From Lautropia mirabilis (GTDB lineage Bacteria; Pseudomonadota; Gammaproteobacteria; Burkholderiales; Burkholderiaceae_B): a DNA stretch of 64,000 nucleotides. Position 1 is the stretch's first letter. The number at the start of each line of letters is the position of its first letter. The position numbers were made by a program, and so were the translations under genes. Below, piece after piece: positions 1 through 8,219 of the stretch. The stretch spans positions 1-64,000 of the forward strand of contig CAMCOS010000004.1 in NCBI GenBank assembly GCA_945876565.1. Reading direction: 5' to 3'. Below the pieces are notes generated by a model, which did not search any database, had not been told where the DNA came from, and was given only the letters and a program-made list of their open reading frames with translations.

Positions 1-2
1 AG

Positions 3-140
3 CCTCTGCCTGCTAAGCGCTATGAGATGGCCGAGTTCAAGACGGCCCGGGTCAACGTGGACTATCACATCGAGTACGCCGGGCACTTATACAGCGTGCC
101 CAACGCGCTGGTGCGCCAGCAGGTAGATCTGCGCATCACC
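3..140 (+). pseudogene. IS21-family transposase (IstA) internal fragment
   Basis: The frame starting at base 3 is open from the window edge and reads like the C-terminal part of an IS21 IstA transposase, including the stretches VNVDYHIEYAGHLYSVP and QQVDLRIT. Similarity to IstA stops near base 140, where the sequence passes directly into the 3' part of an oppositely oriented ParB-like gene. The rest of the transposase and its IstB partner are absent here, so this is a remnant. The 5' part may lie outside the window. Confidence 0.7.
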
Positions 141-526
141 CAAACCGCGTTAAAGCCGGTGAGCAGCAGGTCGTATCCGGCTTCGGACAGCTCTGCCAGT
201 TCGAGCGCCAGCAGCTCGTCATCCCAACCAGCGTCGAGCGCCAGGCGGTTGTCGGCGATCACATAGGCCCGCTTCTGCGACGGCGTGAGGTGCCCCAGTT
301 CAATGACCGGGACGTTCGACAGTTCCAGCTTGCGCGCAGCCGCCAAGCGTCCGTGGTCGGCGATGATCCCGCTCTCGCCATCGACCAGGATGGGCTGTGT
401 CAAGCCAAACTCCACGATGCTGGCTGCGATCTTGGCAATCTGCGCCGGGGAATGCGTGCGCGGATTGCGCGCGTATGGCAGTAGCGCATCGATCGGGCGG
501 TATTCGATCTGCAGGTTTGGCGGCAT
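141..526 (-). pseudogene. ParB-like N-terminal domain protein, truncated
   Basis: The protein has the ParB/Srx fold signature: IDALLPYARNPRTHS near residues 12-26, then FGLTQPILVD and IIADHGRLAAARKL. The usual motif is (A)GHGR, and here a D replaces that G. The N-terminus is complete from the ATG at 526. About 126 residues of native sequence remain, ending around the LTGFN stretch, after which the frame runs into antisense IS21 sequence. In phages and prophages this domain is commonly the N-terminal half of a protein with a C-terminal DNA methyltransferase domain, so the methylase half was probably lost. That last point is inference. Confidence 0.65.
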
Positions 527-573
527 GGAATTGAAAAACCCGCCAAGCGTTGCCGCCGGGCGGGTGAGAAATA

Positions 574-652
574 TTCAGGGGGTGGTAACTGTCAGGGGCG
601 GTGGTAACCACAGGCCGGTAACCTCGCCGGGTGGTAACCTCATTTCAGGGGC
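574..652. repeat. Three GGTGGTAAC direct repeats in a gene-free stretch
   Basis: GGTGGTAAC occurs at 581, 600 and 630, and TCAGGGG-like words precede or follow each copy (around 575, 592 and 645). Clusters of short repeats are typical of IS21-family ends, and an IS21 fragment lies nearby, so this may be a remnant IS end; that is inference. The surrounding gene-free stretch 527-913 shows nothing else I recognise. Confidence 0.35.
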
Positions 653-913
653 AGACGCTATCGAAATCTCGCGCTGTTGCCCCCCGCATTACGCTTTGGC
701 CAAGAAGGACCCGTTGATTTCCTCAGGTGCGAGGTGTTTTCGAGCTCCTCATGCATCGCTGCACTTCTGTCCTGACCATAGCTGAAACTGTACGCCGAAA
801 TGGGCCTTCATGCTGCATCCGGATCTAGGCGCATTCTTCGCTCTGACCCGAATTAACCGCAGGCATTACCCGCAATCACGTCAAAACACGCCAAAACACC
901 TATTTGCGTTGGC

Positions 914-1234
914 CTACTCGTCACGCAGCCACACCGGGATATCCCTGTGACTGTTGAGCACCCGCCAGACGTCGATGTGATCGTCTTGCTCGACGTAAAA
1001 AACCAAGTAGGGGTAGCGCTTGAGCGACCACACGCGCAGCCCCGGCAAATTCAGTTCGTGGGCATAGCGTGGTGAGCCCGTTTGTGGATGCCTGCCCATG
1101 TAGTCGTAGGTCTTTTGCAGCGACTCAATGAAGCCCAAGGCCACTTGATCACCCGCCTCCTGGAGGTAGTAATCGACCGCGTCCTCAGCATCCTTGCCCG
1201 CGAGTTCGCGGGGGATAACCGGTTTGGATTTCAA
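914..1234 (-). CDS. ParE/RelE-superfamily toxin
   Basis: A 106-residue protein with the small basic toxin fold pattern: an N-terminal two-helix region (EDAVDYYLQEAGDQVALGFIESL), then the conserved RYPYLVFYVEQDD strand pair and a closing VWRVLNSHRDIP segment. These are hallmarks of ParE-like toxins, which poison DNA gyrase in the characterised members. The start codon overlaps the stop of the upstream antitoxin gene by four bases, so the two are translationally coupled. It sits among prophage and IS debris and looks intact. The exact target cannot be told from sequence. Confidence 0.8.
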   Translation of the reverse strand: MKSKPVIPRELAGKDAEDAVDYYLQEAGDQVALGFIESLQKTYDYMGRHPQTGSPRYAHELNLPGLRVWSLKRYPYLVFYVEQDDHIDVWRVLNSHRDIPVWLRDE

Positions 1235-1470
1235 ACCGAACCGCTTTTCTGAACCCGGCTACGCAGTGCGTCGAAGTAGTTGGCATCTGCCACTTTGTCC
1301 GGCCGCGATGCGGCACCGGCCAGCAGCAGGGCACGCAAATTTTGTCGATCCTGGTCTTTGCGAATCAACTCGCGTACATACTCGCTGCTCGTACCGTAGC
1401 CGCGTTCGACGACTTGCCCGTCAACAAAGGATTTGAGCGTTTCTGGCAGGGAAATGTTCATGGTCGTCAT
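1231..1470 (-). CDS. ParD-type antitoxin
   Basis: A 79-residue protein starting MTTMNISLPETLKSFVD, the ribbon-helix-helix N-terminus typical of ParD antitoxins, followed by the GYGTSSEYVRELIRKDQDR helix and a C-terminal tail that would wrap the toxin. It precedes the ParE-like gene and overlaps it by 4 bp (1231-1234), the usual antitoxin-first order. ParD proteins neutralise the toxin and repress their own promoter. A directly repeated TTGGCAA word just upstream (near 1489 and 1499) could be an operator, but that is only a guess. A second ATG lies at 1461. Confidence 0.8.
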   Translation of the reverse strand: MTTMNISLPETLKSFVDGQVVERGYGTSSEYVRELIRKDQDRQNLRALLLAGAASRPDKVADANYFDALRSRVQKSGSV

Positions 1471-1520
1471 GAGGGAATCTTAGCTGTCTTGGCAAAATTT
1501 GGCAAGCCCCTCCTCAAGAA

Positions 1521-1780
1521 CTACTCAGGTTGAGTTGATAGGCCACCAGCTCCATGACCCGGTGCCAGCGCCGTAAAGCGGTGTTGCGGTCGCAGGCAAA
1601 GCGGCTGCCGATTTGTTGCCACTCTTAGCGATTGGCGCGCATCCACACCAGGTGCCGCTGCTCGAACTCCAACCACTGCACCCATCGCATGGTCTCGAGC
1701 ATCCGCTCCACCGCTTTAGGGCTGGGCGGCATGGGCCGGTACAGGCGCACCGGGTCTGGGTAGCGTTCGGGCACCTGCAT
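1521..1780 (-). pseudogene. DUF6362-like phage protein, broken by an in-frame stop
   Basis: Read on the minus strand from the ATG at 1780, the frame gives YPDPVRLYRPMPPSPKAVERM, then LEFEQRHLVWMRANR, a TAA stop (1625-1627), and continues EWQQIGSRFACDRNTALRRWHRV before a TAG at 1521. This matches the small helix-turn-helix phage proteins of the DUF6362 type found near terminase genes. The stop falls where those proteins usually have a residue before W. With the ParB-like fragment it suggests the packaging end of a decayed prophage. Confidence 0.55.
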
Positions 1781-1952
1781 GGTCAGCGTTCGAGTAAAAA
1801 ACGCTTCTCATGCTAGGGATGGAGGGCAGTTCGCGTAACGTGTTGTAGCGGGAGTAAGCGGTCTTATGCTTTTCTTGATATGGCGCGCTGAGTGAAACCG
1901 ACCAAATCGTCCACATCCTGCGCATCGATATCAAGATTGCTATACGCGTTAC

Positions 1953-2135
1953 GGTACCCTGGAATGGGTGACTTGGTTCAACAACAAACGCCTGTTAAGC
2001 TCAATCGGCTATTGTCCACCTGCTGAAGCTGAACAGAACTACTACAGGCAAAAGCGGTTTGAGGTTCTGGAAAGCGAAGCACTTAGACCAACCCGCATCC
2101 TCCAAACCCGGAGCGATTCAGACCTGGCAAACCCG
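1953..2135 (+). pseudogene. IS3-family transposase (OrfB) C-terminal fragment
   Basis: The frame carries LEWVTWFNNKRLLSSIGY followed by PPAEAEQNYYRQ, the strongly conserved C-terminal signature of IS3-family OrfB integrase-type transposases. Everything upstream of about 1953 (the DDE catalytic domain) is missing, so this cannot be active. The open frame continues as far as 2237 but by then has run into the tRNA-Phe-associated repeat, so the true end of the IS remnant is unclear. Confidence 0.65.
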
Positions 2136-2171
2136 AAAAATCAACACATCTATGAGCTACTGTCACACATA

Positions 2172-2371
2172 GCGTTTTACGTGTGCAGACTTAAGCTATT
2201 CTTTATAACTTTTTTGAGAACAGAGAGCAAAATTTAACGACCAACTGGCCGAATGGCCAAATTGCACGCACTTGTCGACACACGCGGAATTGGCGGAAGC
2301 CCCGCATAGATTGTGGGTCCGTAAAAACAAAACACCCAACCGAGAACGGTTGGGCGCGAAACCTTGGTGGC
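2172..2371. repeat. Direct repeat A, left boundary of the tRNA-Phe islands
   Basis: About 200 bp that align without gaps to 19932-20131, with roughly 21 mismatches by eye (about 89% identity). The right end includes a copy of the tRNA-Phe terminator hairpin (near 2333-2356) and the last bases of the tRNA (TGGTGGC on this strand, 2365-2371), after which the copies diverge. It marks the distal junction of the accessory DNA. The gene-free stretch to 2464 contains nothing else that I recognise. Confidence 0.85.
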
Positions 2372-2464
2372 AGAGCGGAATGTGAAGAAACCCTGCTGGC
2401 TACCGCGCGCCAAGGCTGGTTAGAGCGTGTTGTAGCGGCCTCGCCAGTTCGACAAAATCTCGCG

Positions 2465-3178
2465 CTACCAGCCCTCCGTAGAAAACTGCATCGACTCCGT
2501 ATCCCGTCGCAGCGTCACCTCGTGCGGCGACACCGCCAGGTACCAGGTCTGCCGCTCGGCGTGCGGTTTGGGCTTGGCGAAGCCCGCTGGCGTCAGCAAC
2601 GCCAGACACCACGACGGCTTGGGATCTCGCACAGACCGATACAAAATGCCGCCAACGTTGGCCTCGCGGGCGACGCACGCAAACTGCTGTGTCGACGCGT
2701 AGTCGGTAGGGTGTTGCCAGATAGCGGCATCGGCATCGAAGGGCGGCCACTGTAAATCGACCACCGGAGTGGCGACCTCTACCCGGAAAGCCGTGTGGGC
2801 CACTGGCTCGATACGGTCCAAGTCGACGGCATCCTTGAGAAACTTCCAGCGCCAGTAACCCAGCTCTGCACCAGCCGTCCTGACGGATTCCGCGCCATAG
2901 AACACACCCGGATCCGTCACCGCCCGAAAACGCGAACCGCTTCGCTTGGGGTCGTAGCGAAACGGGGTGGCCAGTAAGTAGTCGAGGCCAGCGGTGTCAT
3001 CCGGCTGGGCGGGCTTGCTCGATTCCAGCAAGGACTCCAGCAGATCCTGCTCATCGCGGTTGTCGACCAGCTTCATGGTGGCGGCAATGTGCTGCGACTC
3101 CACCATGCGCCAGGCCTGGCCACGCCAGGCAAAGGCCTCAGACGAGACCGCGGGAGGCGTCCAGGTAGTGAACGACAC
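2465..3178 (-). CDS. RES-domain toxin (RES/Xre system)
   Basis: A 237-residue protein with the RES-domain pattern: WRMVESQHIAATMKLVD near the N-terminus, FRAVTDPGVFYGAESVRTAGAELGY in the centre, and GILYRSVRDP toward the C-terminus. These hold the Arg, Glu and Ser positions after which the family is named. Characterised RES toxins degrade or modify NAD+. It starts at a GTG (3178) inside the 3' end of the antitoxin gene, overlapping it by about 41 bp, which implies translational coupling. It lies inside the first island next to a recombinase. Length fits the longer RES proteins and nothing looks broken. Confidence 0.8.
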   Translation of the reverse strand: MSFTTWTPPAVSSEAFAWRGQAWRMVESQHIAATMKLVDNRDEQDLLESLLESSKPAQPDDTAGLDYLLATPFRYDPKRSGSRFRAVTDPGVFYGAESVRTAGAELGYWRWKFLKDAVDLDRIEPVAHTAFRVEVATPVVDLQWPPFDADAAIWQHPTDYASTQQFACVAREANVGGILYRSVRDPKPSWCLALLTPAGFAKPKPHAERQTWYLAVSPHEVTLRRDTESMQFSTEGW

Positions 3179-3518
3179 GGACCAGCCCTTCTGTTTGACG
3201 AATCAGATCCACCGGACGGCCGTTGAGCCCCCGGTTCTCGCTGTTGAGCCACTGACGTGCGGTCTGCTCATTGCCCACGATGGAGTCGAGGGAGCGGAAC
3301 ACACGTACGAACAACAAGGCGAACTCCCATTCCTTGCGGCGCTCATCGAGCTTGTACTCGCCACTGTAGAGGCGGGTGACGGTCGGTGGGCTCACACCCA
3401 GGATCTTAGCGAGCAAGGCACGCGAGATGTCCAGCCGCTCGGCCGCACGGGCCACGGCCTTGGTCAGCACCGAGGATGGATCTGGCTTGGCAGCCTGGTT
3501 GCGGGCAGATGCACTCAT
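3138..3518 (-). CDS. Xre/MbcA/ParS-type antitoxin of the RES toxin
   Basis: About 126 residues. A helix-turn-helix (SRALLAKILGVSPPTVTRLYSG) in the first half is followed by the antitoxin toxin-binding region with RVFRSLDSIVGNEQTARQWLNSENRGLNG and a C-terminal VVHYLD. This is the MbcA/ParS/Xre layout found beside RES toxins. I chose the ATG at 3518, which has AAGG about six bases upstream, over the TTG at 3524. The gene precedes the toxin and overlaps it, as expected. It should both neutralise the toxin and autorepress. Confidence 0.8.
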   Translation of the reverse strand: MSASARNQAAKPDPSSVLTKAVARAAERLDISRALLAKILGVSPPTVTRLYSGEYKLDERRKEWEFALLFVRVFRSLDSIVGNEQTARQWLNSENRGLNGRPVDLIRQTEGLVRVVHYLDASRGLV

Positions 3519-3648
3519 GATCAACCTTTTTTTCTATGGAAATAATAATACACCCATATTCCTTCAGAAATCCATAGGCGTGGATCGCTTCAGGGTCCAC
3601 CCAGCCCTTGATGTGCCCAGATTGACTGCCGAGTGAGATCATCACGGC

Positions 3649-4650
3649 ATGGATCGAACCTCTGCGGCCTCAGTCGGACCCGCCGTGAAGCCACTGCGCT
3701 GCACGGTGTATGCGCACACGTCCTGCCATGAGGCGGTCGACCAGGCCTACACCTCAATCGACGCCCAGCTGGACACCGGCTTGGCCTTCATCGCCAGCCA
3801 GGCCGGCATGGGTTGGCATGCCACCGACACGACCTACAGCGATGCAGAAGTTTCCGGTGCTGTGCTCGAACGCCCCGGCCTTCGACGCCTCATGGCGGCC
3901 ATTGCTGCCGGAAAGATCGATGTGGTGGTCGTGTACAAGCTGGATCGGATTTCCCGTAGCGTGGCGGACTTTACGCAGATGATGGCTTTCTTTGACCAGC
4001 ACGAGGTGTCGCTGGTCTCGGTCAGCCAGCATTTGAGCAGTGGCGACTCGCTGGGGCGGCTGGCAATCAACACGTTGATGAGCTTTGCTGAGTTCGAACG
4101 TGATATTGCCAGCGAGCGCACACGCGACAAATTTATCTCCACCCGGCGCAGGGGCCTCTGGAGCGGCAGCGTCCCGCCATTGGGGTATGTGCTGCAAGGT
4201 CAGCGACTGGTGATTAAGGAAGACGAGGCCAAACTGGCGCGAACCATTTTTGAGAGGTTCGTCGCCTTGCAGTCGGTCACCTTGCTGGCACAGGAACTCA
4301 CCGAGCAAGGTGCAACGACCAAGTCATGGATGACCCGCAACGGCAAGATCCGGGGCGGCAAGCCGATCGACAAGGTCTACATCTACAAACTGTTGAACAA
4401 CCGGATGCTGATCGGCGAATTGCAGTATGACGATGCGTGGCACCCGGCCGTACACGAGCCGATCATCCATCGCGATTTGTGGGAGCAGGCGCAGGCATTG
4501 CTTAACGCACGGCGCCGTCCTGGCAAAGTCACGCCCCTTGCTGTCGTCGACAATGAACTTCTGTTGCGCGGTCTGGTGTTTGGCGAGGACGGCAGAGCTT
4601 ACTCACCGTGGACGTCCAGTGTGCGCGGTAATCGGGTTTACAGATATTAC
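3649..4650 (+). CDS. Serine recombinase, 5' exon (split by group II intron)
   Basis: Encodes 334 residues of a large serine recombinase. The resolvase domain spans about residues 17-165, with Ser25 as the likely nucleophile and the motifs VVVYKLDRISRS, GRLAINTLMSFAEFERD and ERTRDKF. A recombinase domain follows (PPLGYVL through WEQAQALLNARR), then the start of the zinc-ribbon-like part ending at RYY. The usual Arg two residues before the catalytic Ser (YxRxS) is His23 here. The frame is cut at about 4650 by a sense-strand group II intron and resumes at about 6938 in the same phase, predicting a ~474-residue spliced product. Without splicing the ORF adds only seven intron-encoded residues. The ATG at 3649 or a GTG at 3685 could be the start. 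Confidence 0.8.
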
Positions 4651-5319
4651 GTGCCGTACGCCCAGCCAGCGTAGCCCGCCAGTATGGGGGTGAAGCTGCT
4701 TGAGCATGTTTGGAATGCAGTACCCGGCGACGGCAACGTTTTAGTACCGGGGTATGCCCTTTCTCTGCTGTGAGAGAAAGTGAGCCGAAGCGGCGGTGAC
4801 TTGTTGACACTGACAAGGTGACGTAGTCCGTGGGAAACGGGGCTTGCGGCGAAGCGGTTACGTCAAGATGAGTCTCTAGGCTGAGCATGGGACGGTTGAG
4901 GAACACGAACCTGTTTTAACGCATCTGAGGGTTGAAATGTCACCCCTGCCCACACCGCTTTATGGGTAGGACGCAAACTGATGTCGGACACAGGTATGGT
5001 CCGGCATCACGATGACTGTTTGAATATGTAAGTCGGACAGTCTGGTGCCACGGGGAGCGCACAGCTAGACCGGGGTGTTTGCAACGACTTGCGGCAAGCA
5101 AGGATAAAGACTGCGACAGGCAACCTCGCCTATGTGTTGAGTCCAGCATGTGAACTGGGGAAGGCTTGCACAGATGTTAAGGGAGTGTGCCCCCGATGAT
5201 GTGCAGGCTGGCGGAGCCTCCGTAGTAGTCCGAGGTCGGGAAAGCCGGCCACATGGCGAAGGGGGGCAGTTGAAGTGGTTTGTTTGGTTAATTAACTGAC
5301 TTTAGTGAGGTGAAGACCT

Positions 5320-6873
5320 TTGATAATCAGTGAAATGCAAAGCAAACTGGCAACATGGTCAACGGAGAACAAAGAGCGCAAGTTCGATCGACTCCTGCGA
5401 CTGATTGCCGACAGGGCTTGGCTGAGTGAGGCGGCGCGCATAACGCTGGCCTCCAGCGGAGCTCGCACGCCTGGCGTGGACGGGGTCGACAAACTTATGC
5501 TGGAAGCGAACCTTGCGTATGAGTTGGCGACGATACGCGAAGAACTGTTGGCGGGAACGTTTAACCCGCTGCCTGCGCGACGCGTTTATATACCGAAAGC
5601 AAACGGCAAGCTCAGGCCACTGGGTATACCGAGCCTACGGGATCGGATCGTACAACGGGCGATGCTGATGGCCATGGAGCCAATATGGGAGAGTGACTTC
5701 CATCCGGCCTCTTATGGCTTTAGACCAGCCCGTAGCGTACATCACGCGATTCGGACAGTAAAGCTTCAGTTACAAGACAGCGGTGAACAAAGTGCCGCTG
5801 GACGCTGGGTTATTGAGGGCGACCTCGCCAGCTACTTCGACACGGTTCATCACCGCCTTCTTATGAAGGGAGTCCGAAAACGAATTGCCGACCAGCGTTT
5901 CCTTGCGCTGCTCTGGAAGTTCATCAGGGCGGGTTGCGTTGATCGCGGTCTATTTCGTGCCGCAAGCGAAGGAGTTCCTCAAGGCGGTGTCATTTCGCCG
6001 CTGCTGTCTAACATCATGCTGCATGAATTCGATGTTTGGATGGAAGGCAATTTCCTGAGCAAAAAGGTGCGCAAGGACCGGTGGGCGTGGAACTTTGGCA
6101 TTCTCAAGCAGCGACCGATTGCTGCGCGAGAAAACCGACAATGGAAACCTGCTGTGTCCTACTGTCGGTATGCGGATGACTTTGTGATTGTGGTCAAGGG
6201 TACTCGCGAACACGCTGAGGCATTGCGTAAAGCATGTCGTGAGTTCCTTGAAGGCGAACTTAAGCTCACGCTAAATATGGAGAAGACCCATATTACGCAT
6301 GTGAATGACGGCTTTGTCTTTCTTGGTCACCGCATCATCCGCAAGCGTGGTCCACGCGGCCGAATGCGACCTGTGACATCGATTCCGTGGGATAAGTATC
6401 GGGGCTTTGCCGAGCGACTCGTCAAACAACTGTCGGGGAATTACGGCATGAATAAGATGGATTTAATGGAGAGCCTGAATCGGCAACTTGCTGGCTGGGC
6501 TGCCTTTTACCAATACACTGACTACACGGCCACCATGTTTAGTAAGCTCGATCGAGCTGTCTTCTGGAAGTTCGGCTACTGGCTCGCACGCAAATACCGC
6601 TGCGGCTTTACTTCTTTAATGCGGAGCGGTGTTCGTGCGCCAGAACCTGGGCGTGCTAAAACTTGGGTTCTAGAAGGTCAGAATAGTCGAGGTTGGTATG
6701 GGGCAGTGGCGCTTCGGCGTCTGGTTACCAGTCGAAAGGGGCAATTCAGGTGGCGTTCTCCGTCGGAAAATCCGTACATTCTTCGCGACGAAATTAGAAG
6801 CACAATTGAGTCGCGTTACGCTGATGTCGCCTTTGCCATGGGCAACGCTTCAATGGAGAGCCGGATGCGCTGA
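5320..6873 (+). CDS. ltrA: Group II intron reverse transcriptase/maturase
   Basis: A 517-residue intron-encoded protein. Visible signatures are TPGVDGVD near the N-terminus, RRVYIPKANGKLRPLGIPSL (RT block 1-2), the YGFRPARS block, EGVPQGGVISPLLSN (block 4) and the catalytic YADD at residues 284-287, then a maturase (X) region with FLGHRI and LAGWAAFYQY. No C-terminal HNH endonuclease motif is visible, so it probably belongs to an En-minus lineage that targets the insertion site by other means. A TTG at 5320 has a strong GAGGTGAAG just upstream; an in-frame ATG is at 5335. The stop codon lies inside domain V of the intron RNA. It would help splice and mobilise the host intron. Confidence 0.9.
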   Translation: MIISEMQSKLATWSTENKERKFDRLLRLIADRAWLSEAARITLASSGARTPGVDGVDKLMLEANLAYELATIREELLAGTFNPLPARRVYIPKANGKLRPLGIPSLRDRIVQRAMLMAMEPIWESDFHPASYGFRPARSVHHAIRTVKLQLQDSGEQSAAGRWVIEGDLASYFDTVHHRLLMKGVRKRIADQRFLALLWKFIRAGCVDRGLFRAASEGVPQGGVISPLLSNIMLHEFDVWMEGNFLSKKVRKDRWAWNFGILKQRPIAARENRQWKPAVSYCRYADDFVIVVKGTREHAEALRKACREFLEGELKLTLNMEKTHITHVNDGFVFLGHRIIRKRGPRGRMRPVTSIPWDKYRGFAERLVKQLSGNYGMNKMDLMESLNRQLAGWAAFYQYTDYTATMFSKLDRAVFWKFGYWLARKYRCGFTSLMRSGVRAPEPGRAKTWVLEGQNSRGWYGAVALRRLVTSRKGQFRWRSPSENPYILRDEIRSTIESRYADVAFAMGNASMESRMR

Positions 6874-6891
6874 GAGGTGCAAGTCCGGTTC
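6858..6891 (+). other. Group II intron domain V
   Basis: A 34-nt hairpin beginning GAGCCG and closing CGGTTC matches the length and conserved ends of domain V, the catalytic core of group II introns. The catalytic triad AGC is present (6859-6861). The stem halves pair well with a GAGA tetraloop-type apex. Its intactness supports a splicing-competent intron. Confidence 0.85.
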
Positions 6892-6937
6892 GGAGAGGAG
6901 AGGCAGGGAAATAGTTCGACTACGCCCTGTCTCTTAC

Positions 6938-7360
6938 TCTACGCAAAAGGACATTGCCCAGGGTGGCGGCGTATCAGGGTTGCCACGCCTGCAGGTCTAT
7001 GCCTTGGAGCAGCAGGTCATGGATCATGTTCTGGATCATCTGAAAAATCCAGATCGTGTGATGGCCCTATTGCCAGATTGGGTGACGCAGCATCCAGAAT
7101 ACAGCGAAGCACAGTTTTCGGAAGCCCTGAATCAAATCGCGCAGGTCTGGCCAGAGTTGTTCCCTGCGTTCCAGAAACAGATCGTGCGTCGGGTGCTGGA
7201 AAGGGTGACGGTGCATTCAGACGGAATCACGGTTCGCCTGCATGTCGAGGGTTTTGTTGAACTGATCCGCGAATTCGTGACAGGCAATACCCTGCCAAGC
7301 ACGGTGCGCGACATCTTCGTTCGGGCGGCGACAAACAAGCCCCGCAAGCCGAGGCGGTGA
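6938..7360 (+). CDS. Serine recombinase, 3' exon
   Basis: Continues the recombinase after the intron in phase 0 with STQKDIAQGGGVSGLPRLQV, where relatives carry a very similar DI-E-GA-ASGLPRL stretch, then a helical C-terminal tail (LEQQVMDHVLDHL, FPAFQKQIVRRVLERVTVHSDG, VRLHVEGFVELIREF). It has no ribosome binding site or start of its own and would be made only from spliced mRNA. It ends about 150 bp before repeat B, so the recombinase lies at the edge of the first island, the usual place for an integrase. The 140 residues are consistent with the family C-terminus. Confidence 0.75.
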   Translation, partial: STQKDIAQGGGVSGLPRLQVYALEQQVMDHVLDHLKNPDRVMALLPDWVTQHPEYSEAQFSEALNQIAQVWPELFPAFQKQIVRRVLERVTVHSDGITVRLHVEGFVELIREFVTGNTLPSTVRDIFVRAATNKPRKPRR

Positions 7361-7514
7361 CGCACGGATTCTCAACAATGTTGATGTAGAGTTTTGATTC
7401 TCTGTTGCTCGTCCAGGTCGGCTGGCGAACTCAAAAAATCGACACGCGTTTAAACCCTTGTCGCACATAGCAATGTGCGTGCGGTGTGACGAAAAAGTTG
7501 GCGTCTCTTTACTA

Positions 7515-7669
7515 GAGAACAGAGGGCAGAAAAGGAGCGAACCGACCGTCTTGGAGGCCCACTTGGCCAGACCCTGGCACACGCAGAATGCGCCTGTTCC
7601 CCGCGTGTGCTGGGGGAAGCCCAAATAAAAACGCCCAACCGAGAACCGTTGGGCGCGAAACATTGGTGG
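7515..7669. repeat. Partial repeat B between the two islands
   Basis: Bases 7627-7669 match repeats A and C with about two mismatches over 43 positions. They include the terminator hairpin and TGGTGG (7664-7669). Upstream, the similarity is weaker but recognisable (GAGAACAGAGGGCA at 7515-7528). It stands between the recombinase-bearing first island and the hipBA-bearing second island, as expected for a tandem att junction. The rest of the gene-free stretch 7361-7951 shows nothing I can name. Confidence 0.7.
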
Positions 7670-7951
7670 TGGGACCCTCGCCCGCCACCGACACTAGCAT
7701 GAATGTACGCAAAAAAGGCTGCGCATACTCTTGCGAGCCAATGCGAAAGGTTTGACCGGGCCGCATCCTACCTCAAAACCCGCTTGGTTCGATCACTTTT
7801 CGACGGTCGAGACTGGATAGCAATCTTCACCCTTGTCCAACCAGGGCCACAGCATCCATTTATAGCCAAGGCCTCCCAGACCACCCGCAGGACTTGCTAC
7901 CTTCCCGAAACAGAGCGTTCATGGGCTCCCATTCACCACAAGGAGTTCACC

Positions 7952-8173
7952 ATGACCACCACCACCCACTTTGACCAACTGCAACTCGCCGAGCGTTGGG
8001 GCCTATCACCCAAGACGCTGGAGCGCTGGCGCGTCATCGGCGCCGGACCAAAGTACATCCGGCTGCCTGGCAGGGTCATCTACCGATTGTGCGACATTGA
8101 AGCTTTCGAAAACGAGTGCCTCGTCTCATCGACTGCCGAGTTCCGAAAGCACACGAAGTTGTCTGCAATCTGA
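7952..8173 (+). CDS. AlpA/MerR-like helix-turn-helix (HTH_17) protein
   Basis: A 73-residue DNA-binding protein. LAERWGLSPKTLERWRVIGAGPKYIRLPGRVIY is the HTH_17/AlpA pattern seen in excisionase-like and small mobile-element regulators. AAGGAG sits seven bases before the ATG, which decides this start over the longer open frame beginning at 7703. A related but truncated gene lies at 10829, next to higBA. It is convergent with hipA. It may regulate excision or transcription on the island; the target is unknown. Confidence 0.75.
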   Translation: MTTTTHFDQLQLAERWGLSPKTLERWRVIGAGPKYIRLPGRVIYRLCDIEAFENECLVSSTAEFRKHTKLSAI

Positions 8174-8219
8174 TGCTATTTCAATTCCCAAACCGGTAAT
8201 CGAACCCATGTCCGTAGCC

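Larger units (their letters stand above)
4651..6937 (+). mobile_element. Group II intron with encoded reverse transcriptase
   Basis: The element starts with GTGCC at 4651, close to the usual GUGYG 5' end, and probably ends with TTAC at 6937. It contains a reverse transcriptase/maturase gene and a complete domain V at 6858-6891, followed by a domain VI-like hairpin formed by AGAGGCAGGG (6899-6908) and CCCTGTCTCT. The 670 bases before the protein gene should fold into domains I-IV; I could not fold them by hand. It sits in the coding strand of the serine recombinase between codons, so splicing would restore that gene. Ends are placed from motif and frame and could be off by a few bases: the spliced join may lack one residue relative to relatives. 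Confidence 0.8.

Noticed and set aside
285-785. 166-aa plus-strand open frame
   Set aside because: It overlaps the ParB-like gene in antisense and has no ribosome site or recognisable domain; the ParB reading explains the DNA better.
2365-2371. Possible second tRNA-Phe gene at repeat A (and at 7664 in repeat B)
   Set aside because: Only six or seven bases of the tRNA end are present; no cloverleaf can form from the adjacent DNA.
4940-5149. 69-aa minus-strand frame inside the intron
   Set aside because: It lies in the intron RNA domains, which are structured and give chance open frames.
7217-7663. 148-aa minus-strand frame
   Set aside because: Antisense to the recombinase 3' exon and running into repeat B; no similarity to any protein I know.
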